NCBI GenBank assembly: GCA_015847255.1
Contig: JADLZK010007233.1
Span: forward strand, 186,001-250,000
DNA from: Hyparrhenia diplandra
Taxonomy: Eukaryota > Streptophyta > Magnoliopsida > Poales > Poaceae
Direction: 5' to 3'
DNA: 64,000 nucleotides
Part shown: positions 1-10,239 of the stretch, piece by piece
Layout of the letters: each line of letters starts with the position of its first letter
How positions within the stretch are numbered: position 1 is the stretch's first letter
Translations under genes and position numbers: made by a program
The notes under the pieces: model-generated
The model's input: the letters and a program-made list of their open reading frames with translations, nothing else
Databases searched by the model: none
Told to the model about the DNA's origin: nothing

Positions 1-504
1 CCGATGCTCTCTCGGGCATATCGGACAAAGATACAAAGCCCCCATCGGCATGTCACCTTACCGGTGGTCTATGGCAAAACTTGCCATTTACCGGTTGAGT
101 TGGAGCATCGAGCTCATTGGGCCATCAAGAAGTGGAATATGGACGTCCGACCATAGGGAAAAACCGTCAGAGACAAATCTACGAACTAGAAGAATGGCGA
201 GAGAAGGCGTACCCACGGTGCAAAGCTCTACAAAGAGCGCACAAAAAGATGGCATGATCGGCGCATCAAATTCAAAGAATTCGCCCACGGGGAGACAAAG
301 TACTCCTATTCAATTCCCGTGAAATTATTCGCCGAAGGGAAGCTGAGAAGCAAATGGAAAGGACCGTACACCGTCATCAATACATCGCCACACACGGCGC
401 AATCACAATTCAAGATGACTTGGTGAAATACAAAAGGTAACGGTCAACGTCTTAAGCTTTTTCTTCGAGCCAAGACGATCTTAACCAAGAGCTCGATAGA
501 ATAG
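1..504 (+). pseudogene. Athila-type Ty3/gypsy polyprotein, 3' end (integrase C-terminal part)
   Basis: Reading across at least three frames gives the end of a retrotransposon integrase: a 'PIGMSPYR' motif near 45-70, a basic stretch built like 'YKERTKRWHD', a 'KVLLFNSR' block and a terminal 'NGQRLKLFL' segment at 439-465, followed by a stop at 502-504. These motifs in this order are typical of the Athila lineage. Integrase inserts the element cDNA into the host chromosome; only its C-terminal region is visible because the rest lies before the window. Frameshifts near 60, 220 and 400 break it, so it cannot make protein as written. The AT-rich stretch 505-866, with a TA run near 590-625, is the element's 3' untranslated region and shows no gene. 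Confidence 0.82.
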
Positions 505-866
505 ATTTATGCTTTGAGAATTAATTTGTATGATCAAGCATATAAAAAAATTAATAATAATAAAAATGTATTGAAATTATCACAATTAAAAAATATATAT
601 ATATAATATATATATATATATATAATAATAGTAAAACATAAAAAGTTATCTATATAGTTTTACTTTGTTTTTAATTAAGTATTTGCCTTTTTATTTTCCT
701 TTTATTCTATTAAATTTATCTTTGGTCATTTGCTACACAAAGAATTTTAACTTTCTAAATTAAATCAAAGCATAAACTATTTTCAAAATTCAAATTTGAG
801 GATCAATTAGAGATCAAAGCAAGAAAGGAAATGTTTCTCGCAGAAAAACCCCTGATTCAAAACTTT

Positions 867-882
867 GAGAAAAGGAAACGAA
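867..882 (+). other. Polypurine tract of the left-edge Athila element
   Basis: An almost uninterrupted purine run (GAGAAAAGGAAACGAA) lies directly before a TG dinucleotide that begins a long sequence ending in CA. This is where the plus-strand primer of an LTR retrotransposon is expected. It fixes the proposed LTR start at 883. Confidence 0.55.
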
Positions 883-2539
883 TGTGACTAAAGCTCGACC
901 GAGGGGACGCCCGGACAGGTGGTGCTTACAAGCGCACCACACGGTGCGCCCGCACCCTGGCCGGCTCCGTCGGGCCGGATTTCACCCATCACCTTCCTCT
1001 TTCTCATAACCTACAATGGTGAGGTGCGCCCGCGAGATTTTAACCTGCCAAAAAGCGAGAGGAGTGTTTGTCCTATAAAATCCACCCTCCTCCTCTCCAT
1101 TCTTCACACCTCTCCTTCTTGCTCCTCCTCCTCCTCTCAAATTCTTTTCCTCTAAGTCAAGAACAAGCTGACAAGGTTCTCTTCCTCCTATGGCTCTAGT
1201 ACCATTTAAAAGAGAGGAAGCCATGACTTTCGCCTCCAAATACTTAGAGAAGAGGGAACCCGAGAGAAAAAAGCCTAGCTCTCCTACCTTCTCCGGCCAA
1301 GATTCCTACACCAAAGAAAAGAAAGGTAGGCGGCAAGGAGAATGTCCCCATAGAGAAGAGGCCCAAAGGAGCAAATGGCAAGCCCAAACGTAAATCGCAA
1401 CAAAACGTCGAAACCAGGCCGGGCCAAGTCCACCTTACAACTTTTTGAGCAAGGAAGCCCGGCCGCCGGGCGAAGCCGGGCCGTACGGCCCGGGCAGCGG
1501 TGCTTACAGCGCACCACCTGGTGCGGCCGCACCTCGGCCGAGGCGTTCGAGCCCAGCCGGGGAGGCGGTTTGTTACCTAAAAAAAGCGGGTGAAACCGAC
1601 GTGGGATGGTCGGTTTGGCGTACATGGAAGGTTTTCCTAGGTCGGTTTGGGTGTTTTTAGCACTTAGGTCCCTCCCCTTGTGTATAAATAGACCCCCTCT
1701 CTCCCTCTCAAAAAAGCAATACAAATTCAAAGGAGAAACGGTCCACTTGTGCAAGAGAGTAGAATTAGATCTTCTTCTTCTTCTACTTCTTCTATTCTAT
1801 CTCCCAATTCTAGAGAGTGAGAGAGGGAAAGGCTAGAAAGAAGCTTGATTCTTTCTACCCGAAGTTGCTTAGGTTCGCCCCTCGGTGTTCCGCGGTTCCT
1901 AGGAGGGACAGTGCCGGACTTGTCGGCACCGCCCGGCTTGTACCTTCGCAAGCCGCTACGCTTTGGTAAGGAGTCTTGTGATTATCTTGCAAACTACTTA
2001 ATTTCCTTCGTACATTTCTTAGCTGTTGTAGACTTGCGGGATTGGTAGATCGTTTTACGTTAGTTCTTGGTGGAGGGACTCTTTGACCGGGGAACCTTGG
2101 CCAACATCAAGAATCTGTGACCAATAGTGCAAACGTGGTGTTTGGACTAGCGTTCACCTACCTTTTGTGGCGCATCCCACGGTTGAGGGGGTAGGCGGCT
2201 TGGTCGTGACAAGCCTTGTCCGTCCCTTGAAATCCCCACGTTCGGTCTTGTGCGCAGTGCTAATTGCCGGACAACATTCTTCTTTGAGCGTGGGCCGGTG
2301 CCCGAGATGAGTAGACAACAGACTTTAGGAATCCTTTGCACGGAAAACTTAGCCTATAGATACCTCGCTACTCTTAGAAAACAAACCCTTGCCTTAGGTT
2401 GACATAGACCTGAAAAGCCGGTCTTGCGACCGTCCCCTCGTGAAAATACGATACCCCTCGCTTACCACCGGGTGAAGTGCTACAACGGTATTTCCGTGTG
2501 CTTGCGGATTTCTCTCGCGGTGCGTAAGAAACACCAACA
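883..2539 (+). repeat. 3' LTR of the left-edge Athila-type element
   Basis: The sequence starts TGTGACTAAAGC after a polypurine tract and ends AAGAAACACCAACA at 2539, where FAR1-like coding sequence resumes. The part from about 1380 to 2539 is clearly related to the LTRs at 14164 and 19694: the same GCGGCCGCACC block, 'GACGTGGGATGGTCGGTTTGG', a TATAAATA box (1683-1690) before a CT-rich leader, and the 'AAATACGATACCCCTCG' block before the end. An additional TATAAAA lies at 1074-1080. The 5' part (883-1370) does not match those LTRs. The matching 5' LTR would lie outside the window. Weak point: the LTR start rests only on the tract and the TG. Confidence 0.65.
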
Positions 2540-3965
2540 CCACCTCATTTCAAACTCTTGTGGACTCAAGCTGTAATTGGCAATTTCGTTGTACTCCTTC
2601 TCCATGCCATCTTTTGTTGAAAAGTACCTTCCAAGCCCTGGTCTCAATCTTGGAAATGATGTGCCAACGGCAAAGACCGTGCGGATAGGCCGCAAAAACA
2701 ACCCTTGCTGCTTTATTCTTTGTTGCCATGGACAAATCTTGGTCGGTGATCAAATTGAGTGGCTCCGCCCACCCATTGCCTCTAGGAAGGCTCGGAACAA
2801 CCAAATGTACGATTTAGCAGATTTGTTTTTCGTGAAAGCACAACCAACTTGGATGGTCCGACCATGCCGATTGATTGCTATGAAGCGGTGCAAAAGGCAT
2901 TTTATATATGTTGGTCAGATAGGTGCTATCAAAGGAGATGTAGTCATTGTAGAGCGCTTGTATGTAGCCCTTGCTGCCCCATCCACCCAGAGTATGTTCT
3001 CTACTTTATCATCAACATCCAGCTTCACTCTAACAAAGAATCGGGTCCTCCTTTCTCAGCTCATCAAAGTACGCAAGGGTTTCAGCCATATCACTTCTTG
3101 TTGGACGAGACCTTATCTGTGCCCTCAAGTTGCTAACATGATTCACATGATAAGGCACGACATGGGCAGTTCCATATAGCTCAGACATTAGTTGCATCAT
3201 GCGGCTAGTTTCTAGGTTGTAGTTATATAGAAGGGTCAAGAATTCCACTTCCTCTTTTGGGATTCCGGCATGGGACCATAGAAATTTTGTCAGCGACGGT
3301 TTGTTCACCATGTTGTGGTTGTGGTCAGCAACAAACTGCTTGACAAACCACTTGGAGCCATTGAACTTGACCAACATTCGTGCTCTACAACAGTTATACT
3401 TCATCGTCTCTCTTTTCCTCTTCATGCCAATGCACTTTGCATTTTTTCCTTTATCTTCTTCAAGATCAGAGTCATTGTTTTTAGCATCTTCAACAATCTC
3501 TTCAACAATCTCTTCGTCATTACCCTTGGCCTTTTCACCCTTCCCCTCCTTGTTGCACACAAACAAGGCTTTGTCAAGTTCCTTTGTCTTTGGCTAACCT
3601 CCTAGATGTCCGTTTCCTTATAGAGAAACCCTTTCTTCTAGTATACTTATTCTAGAACAGCCTCCCTCTTCGACCGCGTCAAACATCCTTCCAACATACG
3701 ACTCATCCGGGGAAGACATTCTTTGCTAGGAAGGCGTAGGTCGGCATCATCCTCATCCTCCACAGCGGCTTCAACCTAGGCTCGCCACAACTTCATTCCC
3801 AAAGACTGCATCCTCAATGTGCGTGTCTTCCAATGAAAATTGCAACTCTGAAATTGTTGGCAATGCAACATAGTTGGTAGTTAATTGTGTACAAAATAGT
3901 GGATTTTCAGTGTCAACATCTTCAAAGAAATCTTAAGCCTCTGTTGGTAACTCATTCAAATCCAT
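2540..3965 (-). pseudogene. FAR1/FHY3-like or Jittery-type MULE transposase, truncated
   Basis: FAR1-type proteins are transcription factors derived from Mutator-like transposases. On the minus strand an ATG at 3963-3965 opens a reading frame starting MDLNELP, with an in-frame stop after ten codons. A long open stretch (3566 down to 3030) carries the FAR1 DNA-binding domain ('ARMLVKFNGSKW', 'FVADHNHNMV'). After frameshifts come the MULE transposase motifs 'AINRHGRTIQVGCAF', 'ITDQD' and 'LCRWHI', and finally 'LSPQEFEMRW' at about 2550. The sequence then stops at the LTR end at 2539, so the C-terminal part, including any SWIM zinc finger, is lost. The stop, several frameshifts and truncation make it a pseudogene. 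A host FAR1 gene and a coding MULE cannot be told apart because no terminal inverted repeats are seen. Confidence 0.8.
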
Positions 3966-5170
3966 CCTAGCTAGGGACCGCAAGTTACAAAAGCATTTAC
4001 ATGTTATTATCCAAGCAGTTTAGTGCAAAATGCTAGGCAACTACTCGAGAAAACCAATAGTACTTTCATAGGCAAATGACAACATCTTGTTCAACCTACT
4101 AGTTTTTGTTGCCTCTTTGGAATACTTGAAAATTCCTAATCGAAGACCTGAATGTGTTGATACCGACGGTAATGGGATAATATGCTCTAATGTGTTGATT
4201 CCTGACGGTAATTCCTAGCTAAAAATTCTCTAATATGCACTAATGCTCTTTTTTTTCCTTGCATGTTGCACAACCATCTGAAGACACCAAGCAAATGATG
4301 TTAAGGAAAGCTGCTATGAAGGAACCACCAATGTTATGGCAGGCTTGTATGAAGGCATGCAAATATGTGAATAATACCTAGCAATCTGTAACTAGCCTAC
4401 CAACCTGTGACTTCTAGTAATCTGTCAATTCCTGATGATATGTATAGTAGCAATCTATCACATGGTCTCATAGAAGGATCTAAAGCAGTTAGAAGAAAGT
4501 ACATTGGGAGGAAAACTAACTTGAAATACCTGCTCTAATATGCACTAAATTGAGGGCCTCTTGTTGTTACTGTTGGCATATTGCTATGTGATTTTCTTAA
4601 TGATCTCCTGTTGCAATCCAAGACAACCTGTTAATTTGTAGCAAATGTGTGAGTTTCTACCACATCTCGATTTCCTAGCAATCTGTCAAACAAGTAACAA
4701 GTATCAATCTGGGAGGAACACCTTATACTTTTTGTTGCCCTGAATAAATGCTTTAATAGTGGATGGATGTTCTTGCCTTCATCATATTGTCTTCTGTAAT
4801 TTCCAATTTGGGAGAGTTTCTGGAGTGTTGTTGTTGATAGATTGGGAAGAACCTGTTGATTGCTTGGGGGAGAAGAAGGTCTGAGGGGGATATGATCTTG
4901 TTTGGCAGCAGCGGTAAGAGAAGTCCTGTCTCCATGTCGCGTCTGGGGAGGAGAAAGCGTTGTCTCGGCCGCGGAGGGGGCATGCCTGGGAGCAGAAAGC
5001 ACGCATGGCGCGTGCCTGGGAGGAGAAAGCCGTGCGCACACACGCCTCCTAAAAAAGCGCGCAGCCAGAAGCAGGAATTCCTTCGGCGCACAGGCCCCTA
5101 GCACGGTCCTTTAACTATTGCGCGTGAACTGCACAGTTATTATGGAACAACAGATAACGCTTAGCACCCT
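3966..5170. other. Spacer between the FAR1-like gene and KCS copy 1
   Basis: I see no recognisable gene. The part 3966-4640 is AT-rich. The part 4750-5100 is GC-rich, with a short internal repeat around 4980-5035 (GTGCCTGGGAGGAGAAAGC and a close variant just before it). A 157-codon frame on the minus strand (4631-5104) has arginine- and proline-rich composition without a known domain. It could be a leader exon of the minus-strand FAR1-like gene, but nothing proves this. Confidence 0.4.
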
Positions 5171-5182
5171 ACCAGTCTATCA

Positions 5183-5272
5183 ACATGCATGACAAGGATT
5201 TATCAAAAAAAAAAAAAACATGCATGACAAGGAAAGGTTTTCTAAAAAAAAAACATGACAAGGAAAAGAAAC
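5183..5272 (+). repeat. Short tandem repeat upstream of KCS copy 1
   Basis: Three imperfect copies of a unit of roughly 30-40 bases, each consisting of (ATGC)ATGACAAGGA followed by a run of A, lie 180-270 bases upstream of the KCS start codon. The A runs differ in length, as expected from replication slippage. Confidence 0.7.
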
Positions 5273-5370
5273 AGTACAGAAAAATAATTAAAATCCTTAA
5301 TAAGTATGGTTGGCAAGTAAGAGCAAATTCAGTGTTGGTGTCCACTTTGATAAACAGGCAACCGTTTCGC

Positions 5371-5380
5371 CGTTTTAAAA
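5371..5380 (+). promoter_or_regulatory. Candidate TATA box of KCS copy 1
   Basis: CGTTTTAAAA lies about 70-80 bases upstream of the ATG at 5450 and is followed by a CT-rich leader (ACTCTCTCGCACTCTGG), a common grass core-promoter layout. It is a weak match to TATAAA and no transcript evidence is available. Confidence 0.35.
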
Positions 5381-5449
5381 CTCTCTCGCACTCTGGCCAG
5401 TCCTCTCCATTCTCACCAGCGTCACGTTGCTCCACCTTCAAGCTGCAGC

Positions 5450-6836
5450 ATGAAGCCATCGATTCTTATGTGCCTCAAAATCGTATATGAGAAGATTGTT
5501 GACAATTTCCTCCTGACAGTCGCTGTGCCACTCACCATTGCCACAACTACTATCTTGTCAGTTTTGTTGTTCTTGGCTATCTCAGTGATCGTAGTATATT
5601 ATGTGCAGCGCCCACGCAAGGTGTACCTCGTCGACTATGCTTGCTTCCGCACCACATATAACTGCCGTGCTCCCTCTGCCACTATTGTTGAGCATGCCCG
5701 GCAAGTCAGCCATTTCAGTGAGCGTAGCGTCCGTTTCTTGACACGCATGCTCGAGCGATCAGGACTTGGTGAGGAGACATGCCTTCCTCCAGCGAACCAC
5801 TACATTGGTCCATATTACAAGTACTGCACGTTGGAGGCTGCTCGCGACGAAGCTCAGCTCGTCATCTTCTCAGCTATTGACGATCTATTTGCCAAAACCA
5901 ACATTGCTCCACTCACAATTGACATTCTCGTCGTAAACTGCAGGATTTAGTCCAACACCTGGATTCCCAGACATGATCATCAACAAGTACAAGATGCGTA
6001 GTGACATCCTCAACGTCCATCTATCTGGAATGGGGTGCAGCGCGGGTTTAGTCTCAGTAGACCTCGCCAAGAAGCTTCTGCAGGCCATGCCTCGAGGGGC
6101 ACGGGCGTTGGTCGTATCCACAGAAACCCTCACACCCAACTACTATCCTGGGAACGAGAGAGCTATGCTCCTTCCGTTATGCTTGTTCCGCATGGGTGGA
6201 GCTGCCGTGCTGCTTTCAACATCACCCGCAAAGGCCCGATTCCGACTCAAGTATGTCGTTCGGACACACTGTGCAGCGGACGACAAGGCATACCAGTGCA
6301 TCTATCAGAAAGAGGATGGCATGGGAAACAAAGGGGTGGATCTGTCCATGGATCTCATGGCCGTTGCAGCCAGGACGCTCAAAGCCAACATCACAACCAT
6401 TGCGCCACTCGTCCTTCCGGCCTCCGAGAAACTCTGGTTTGCAATGTCCTTCGTATCAGCGAAGCTTCTCAGAATGCGGACCAAGTTGTACGTTCCTAAC
6501 TTCCTCACTGCGTTCGAGCATATTTGCATCCATGCAGGTGGGCGTGCCGTGATTGATGAGATCCAGCGAAGCCTAGGCCTGTCGGACAAGCACGTTGAGT
6601 CATCCAGGATGACACTGCATCGATTCGGCAACATATCTAGCAGCTGCTTGTGGTATGAATTGGCATACATCGAAGCCAAGCGCCACATGCATAAGGGTGA
6701 TCGAGTATGGATGATTGGATTTGGTTCTGGATTCAAGTGCAACAGTGCAGTATGGGAGTGCATCGTTCCACCCCATAGTGAAGATGGGCCATGGGCTACG
6801 TGCATCCATCGTTATCCAGTACACGATCCTTATTAA
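5450..6836 (+). CDS. 3-ketoacyl-CoA synthase (KCS, FAE1/CUT1 family), copy 1, one frameshift
   Basis: KCS enzymes in the ER condense malonyl-CoA with long-chain acyl-CoA, the first and chain-length-determining step of very-long-chain fatty acid elongation for cuticular wax, suberin and membrane lipids. The ATG at 5450 opens a hydrophobic N-terminus (about residues 20-50), then 'KVYLVDYACFR'. The frame breaks at 5941-5947 in 'VNC', where two bases appear to be missing, and continues in the next frame to TAA at 6834-6836. Counting through the break gives about 462 residues, against roughly 490-510 for typical KCS proteins. The triad is present: Cys197 in GMGCSAG, His362 in CIHAGGRAV and Asn395 in HRFGN, as is GFGSGFKCN near the C-terminus. 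About 24 residues of the N-terminal membrane region found in copy 2 are absent. No intron borders explain the break. It is either a recent pseudogene or a functional gene with a consensus error. Confidence 0.88.
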
Positions 6837-6879
6837 GATCTACAAAACCTGTCCATCCGGGTTGAAATCTACCGTTATG

Positions 6880-7080
6880 CTTTAAGTGGTAAGTAACGGT
6901 CCTGTCCATAACGAGGCGCTATTAATGACTTCGGAAATCTTCAGATCTGCTGGCTCAGTCCTTCGGAGGCGTTTATAGGGGTAAGGTTTTACCAACGTGT
7001 ATTCATAAAGATGAGTGTGCATGTGTGTTATGTATGCGTCTATGTTGTATTGTATAATTCTAAAAAATAATTAATAAATA
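6880..7080 (-). repeat. Dispersed grass repeat, class uncertain
   Basis: The block contains GGCTCAGTCCTTCGGAGGCG, then a GT-rich stretch (GTGTGCATGTGTGTTATGTA) ending in an AT-rich tail. A shorter relative in the opposite orientation lies at about 44964-45045 (GGTACAACGAAGACGCTCA and following). This arrangement resembles a widespread grass repeat. I cannot decide between a LINE/SINE tail and a DNA element. Confidence 0.4.
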
Positions 7081-7246
7081 TATATGGAAAATTAAATACT
7101 CCTCTTTCTACCAACCCCACTGCAATATAATCAAAAGTTTCCGTCTTTGTCCAATTTTTATTTCGTAGTTCTACTTCTGAACTTGATGATTATACCAAAT
7201 CCATCTGTAGCTATTTGCTATCCAGCAAATTTCCACTAGCTATTTA

Positions 7247-7481
7247 GAGCAAGTATTATAAGGGGCGTGTGTTCGGCTAAATCTTGAGGTGGAGGAGAGA
7301 AGGGAGGGAGAGAGAGGAGAAGCGAGGTCTGTAAAGCTTACGGTCGGCTTGGGCACAAGAACCAAGACTATCGAGAGAGAGACAAGTGGGCCATATGTTA
7401 ACTGTGAAGAACTAACCATTGTACGGGTGGGCTGTAAGGGACCTTACAGCCAGCTTGTTGGCTGTATTATAATACTTGCTC
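7247..7481. mobile_element. Tourist-like MITE (PIF/Harbinger type)
   Basis: Perfect 14-base terminal inverted repeats GAGCAAGTATTATA (7247-7260) and TATAATACTTGCTC (7468-7481) flank a 235-base element. Both sides carry the trinucleotide TTA (7244-7246 and 7482-7484), the usual target duplication of PIF/Harbinger elements. The interior holds a further partial inverted repeat (GCTTACGGTCGGCTT against CTTACAGCCAGCTTG). It has no coding capacity and would depend on a transposase supplied elsewhere. It lies about 400 bases downstream of the KCS stop. Confidence 0.85.
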
Positions 7482-7572
7482 TTAGGCGGAGATGAGGATT
7501 CTTATACCAATGGTCTTCGTTTGGTGGTGCACCAAAGCTTCAAATAGCAGTTATGGTTGTTTCTATTCCTGT

Positions 7573-8125
7573 CACACGCCCAACACAGGTTGTGCTCCTC
7601 GGCGAATAATACGGGCCAGCTAGGGCCCAAGTAGGTCACCGCTGCAGCCACCATGCAAGGTGGGCCTTGCGGCCTGCCCTAGGGGCGCACACAAGGAGGA
7701 GGGTAAGGGTGATGTGGCTGCCACCGCCGGCCCCACCATGGTCATCAATCTACCATAGTAATGAAGTAAATAAGAACTTTGATCTCTCCTGTTGTCCTCC
7801 TAGCTTAGCTTGTCTGCTCTGCTATATCTTATCATGAAGTTCTCTTGTGTGTGTCGTTTATCCAAAACTCTAATCTTATCATTTACCCCTCACTAGTTTA
7901 GTCGGTATACTATTTAGCAAATACATGATGGTTAATTATCAACTTCGATTCTTTAACCTTTGCTTCCCCGAGGATAAATACGTACTCTAGAATACTCTTA
8001 GGTGAAAGTTACAATGATATTTGTTCACTTTGGGATCTATTTGTTTCCATTAACATATACCAATAAGAGTTCTGGCATTGTTGCTAGGGTCACAAACTTA
8101 GTAGCGACGCTAAGAAATGCCAACA
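7573..8125 (+). repeat. Degenerate Athila-type LTR with primer-binding-site remnant
   Basis: The 3' half carries the same signature as other LTRs in the window: AAATACGTACTCTAGAATAC, GGTGAAAGTTACAATGATAT and the end GCTAAGAAATGCCAACA at 8125. Directly after it, TTATGGCGACGTTGAGGGGA (8131-8150) resembles a tRNA-Asp-type primer binding site. The proposed start (TGTCACACGCCCAAC) is only a guess. No coding sequence or second LTR of this element is found, so it is probably an old remnant. Confidence 0.45.
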
Positions 8126-8150
8126 AACTTTTATGGCGACGTTGAGGGGA

Positions 8151-8993
8151 CACAAACCTGGTGGCGATGCTAGGAAATGCCAACAACGACCTTGTCTATG
8201 GCCCACGACTAGTTACTTGGAAGAAATTCCGTCGAATGGATTGCTACCACTTGGCGTCATTAATGATTGGGTCACACACAAGGATGCGCTGAGCAGAGAA
8301 AGGGAGTACTGTCACAAAGTGTTGACACTGTTTAGTGACATCACTAAAATAACAACAAGCGCCAAAATGCTATAAGAGCAATGACCCCAAATAGTCTTTG
8401 GTATATGAAAATTACTTTGCCACTAATAAACTAGTCGGGAAGAAACCTATACTTCTAGCTCTGTGAGACTAGGTTGTCATCCCAGCTATGAACTAGAAAA
8501 TATATCAAGGCATAAATAAAATCAGACTAGGCAGAAAATAATATAAGGAATAATGTAAATAAATAAAATAGGTCTTGCAAGTGGACAGATAATAATAATA
8601 CCATTGTAGCATTTTACCTAGAGTAATAACCAGGTTGTCATTTCAATTCTACCACTAGAAAGGTATCTACAACTAGAATGCAAAGTACTAATAGCATCCT
8701 TATACTATGGAATAGTAATAAACCAATAATGAATAATGCTTCTACTCAATAATTGGGTTAATGTCACAATAAAGATAGATGATAAATATGATAAAAATAT
8801 ATATAATAAATGATAATAAAAAGAATGTTAGATCTTTGGGATCAAGCATCATAATTATAAGATAATTTTTTAACAAAGTATTCTAGCCTAAGGACTCACA
8901 TGGAATAATATAAGGAAAACATACTACTAAGTAACTATCATCACAAGCTATTGTCGAACTTTAATTAGTGTAAAGATCTAGCTATCATTGTTA
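8151..8993. other. AT-rich stretch without recognisable genes
   Basis: The sequence repeats a fragment of the preceding LTR end (GGAAATGCCAACAACG near 8170-8186) and then becomes AT-rich with short ATAATA runs. I see no domain or terminal repeats. It is the left flank of the insertion site of element Z; the matching right flank begins at 36603. Confidence 0.4.
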
Positions 8994-8998
8994 GCATT

Positions 8999-10209
8999 TG
9001 TGGGGACGCAGATATTCGAACCCGATCCAATCATCCCAATCCATCCATAACAACGCGTTAAAGAGGGAGCGTACTCGTCAAACGGTGGGATGTTACTCGC
9101 CATAGAGGCCGAAGCACGAGAGGAGGACACCCCGTCTCGGGCGAGACCCGCGGACCCACGGAGGCTCGGGGCGAGCTCAAGCTCGCTCCGGGAAAAACCT
9201 TCGTCTCGAGCGAGGCTCCCTGGGGAGCGCGAGAGGAACGACGAACTCCACCGTGGCACCGAGCTCTTCTCCGTCTCGAACGAGCTCGGCACGGACTCCA
9301 AGAACGATCGGGAGAATCCAGGCGCGATTCATAAGATCGCGGACTCGCAGCCTACGCGACTAAGCGCCGCAACCTGCGATCGCGATGTCCGGCCGCGGGG
9401 ATAAGATTTCGGCGGCGACGCGGCGTGAAGCCGTCAGTCACGCTAGGGTCCCGACAAACACATGGGACACACGCTACGCGACAAGGATGACCTCGGCGGG
9501 CAAAGGTCAAAGTTCCACTGGCGAGCTCTCCGGCCACACGCGTTTTCTGCGACACCAAACGCGAGCATTTAAGCGCGCGGCGTATCCATGACCTCGCCCG
9601 CAGTAACCGGCGCGTGCGGCGGCGGCTCGAGCGAGGGAGTACGGCGGCGGGGCGAGCTCATTGTCTCCTTCTACACCGACCGGCGAGCTCCGAGCTCGTC
9701 GCCCGTGTACTACGTACCGGGATACGGAGCCACCCCTATCCTCTCCGGCACCGGGCGGCGCGCGCGGTGTAGGATGGCGGTCGGGAGCGCACGCCGGACA
9801 GCCGGCGTGCCGACATGGCGGGGGATTCTTCTCTTCTACCCCTCCAACTTGTATTTCTTTCATCACACGTCCTCAACCCGATGGCGCCCTATGAGCTCCC
9901 CTTGGGACTATAAAAGGGAGGGCTCGACCCACAGGTGAAGGCGGGCTCTCTTGCACACGTAAAAACACACACACACACCTTTGTTCGATCACATTCTCAC
10001 CATTGAGACTTGGGAGCTCATCTCCCCTCTCTCCCGCCTTGTATTCACCCCGTCACGAGCGGTTTGAGCTCGATAGTGCCACACACCTTTGGACTAGGGA
10101 GCTCGGTAGCCCGAACCAATATAAACCCCGTGTCATTGTTCTTGAGCTAGGCCATCGTTGCACACATTAGCCGATCGGTTCATCGTGACCGTGGTATACG
10201 ACCACGGCG
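8999..10209 (+). repeat. 5' LTR of element Z
   Basis: It begins TGTGGGGACGCAGATATTCG and ends GTATACGACCACGGCG; the 3' copy has GACA there, so this copy has lost the canonical CA end. A TATAAAAG box lies at 9909-9916, followed by a leader with a CA run near 9965-9980. Two further landmarks, ACAACGCGTTAAAGAGGGAG near 9050 and TTGTATTTCTTTCATCACAC near 9850, are shared with the 3' LTR. Confidence 0.88.
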
Positions 10210-10210
10210 G

Positions 10211-10229
10211 TTGGCGCGCCCGGGTAGGG
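10211..10229 (+). other. Primer binding site of element Z
   Basis: TTGGCGCGCCCGGGTAGGG lies right after the 5' LTR, where the tRNA primer for minus-strand synthesis binds. Similar TTGGCGCGCC-type sites occur in other grass gypsy elements. I did not assign the tRNA. Confidence 0.6.
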
Positions 10230-10239
10230 CGGCGCTAGT

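Noticed and set aside
1190..1393. Short frame MALVPFKREE... as a gag start
   Set aside because: It lies inside the proposed LTR and shows no gag motif; it ends within sequence shared with non-coding LTRs.
4631..5104. A 157-codon minus-strand frame as a gene
   Set aside because: No recognisable domain, arginine- and proline-rich, and it rests on a short GC-rich repeat.
5935..5975. An intron at the KCS copy 1 frame break
   Set aside because: No GT...AG pair of plausible length lies there and the protein similarity continues directly on both sides; a two-base deficit is simpler.
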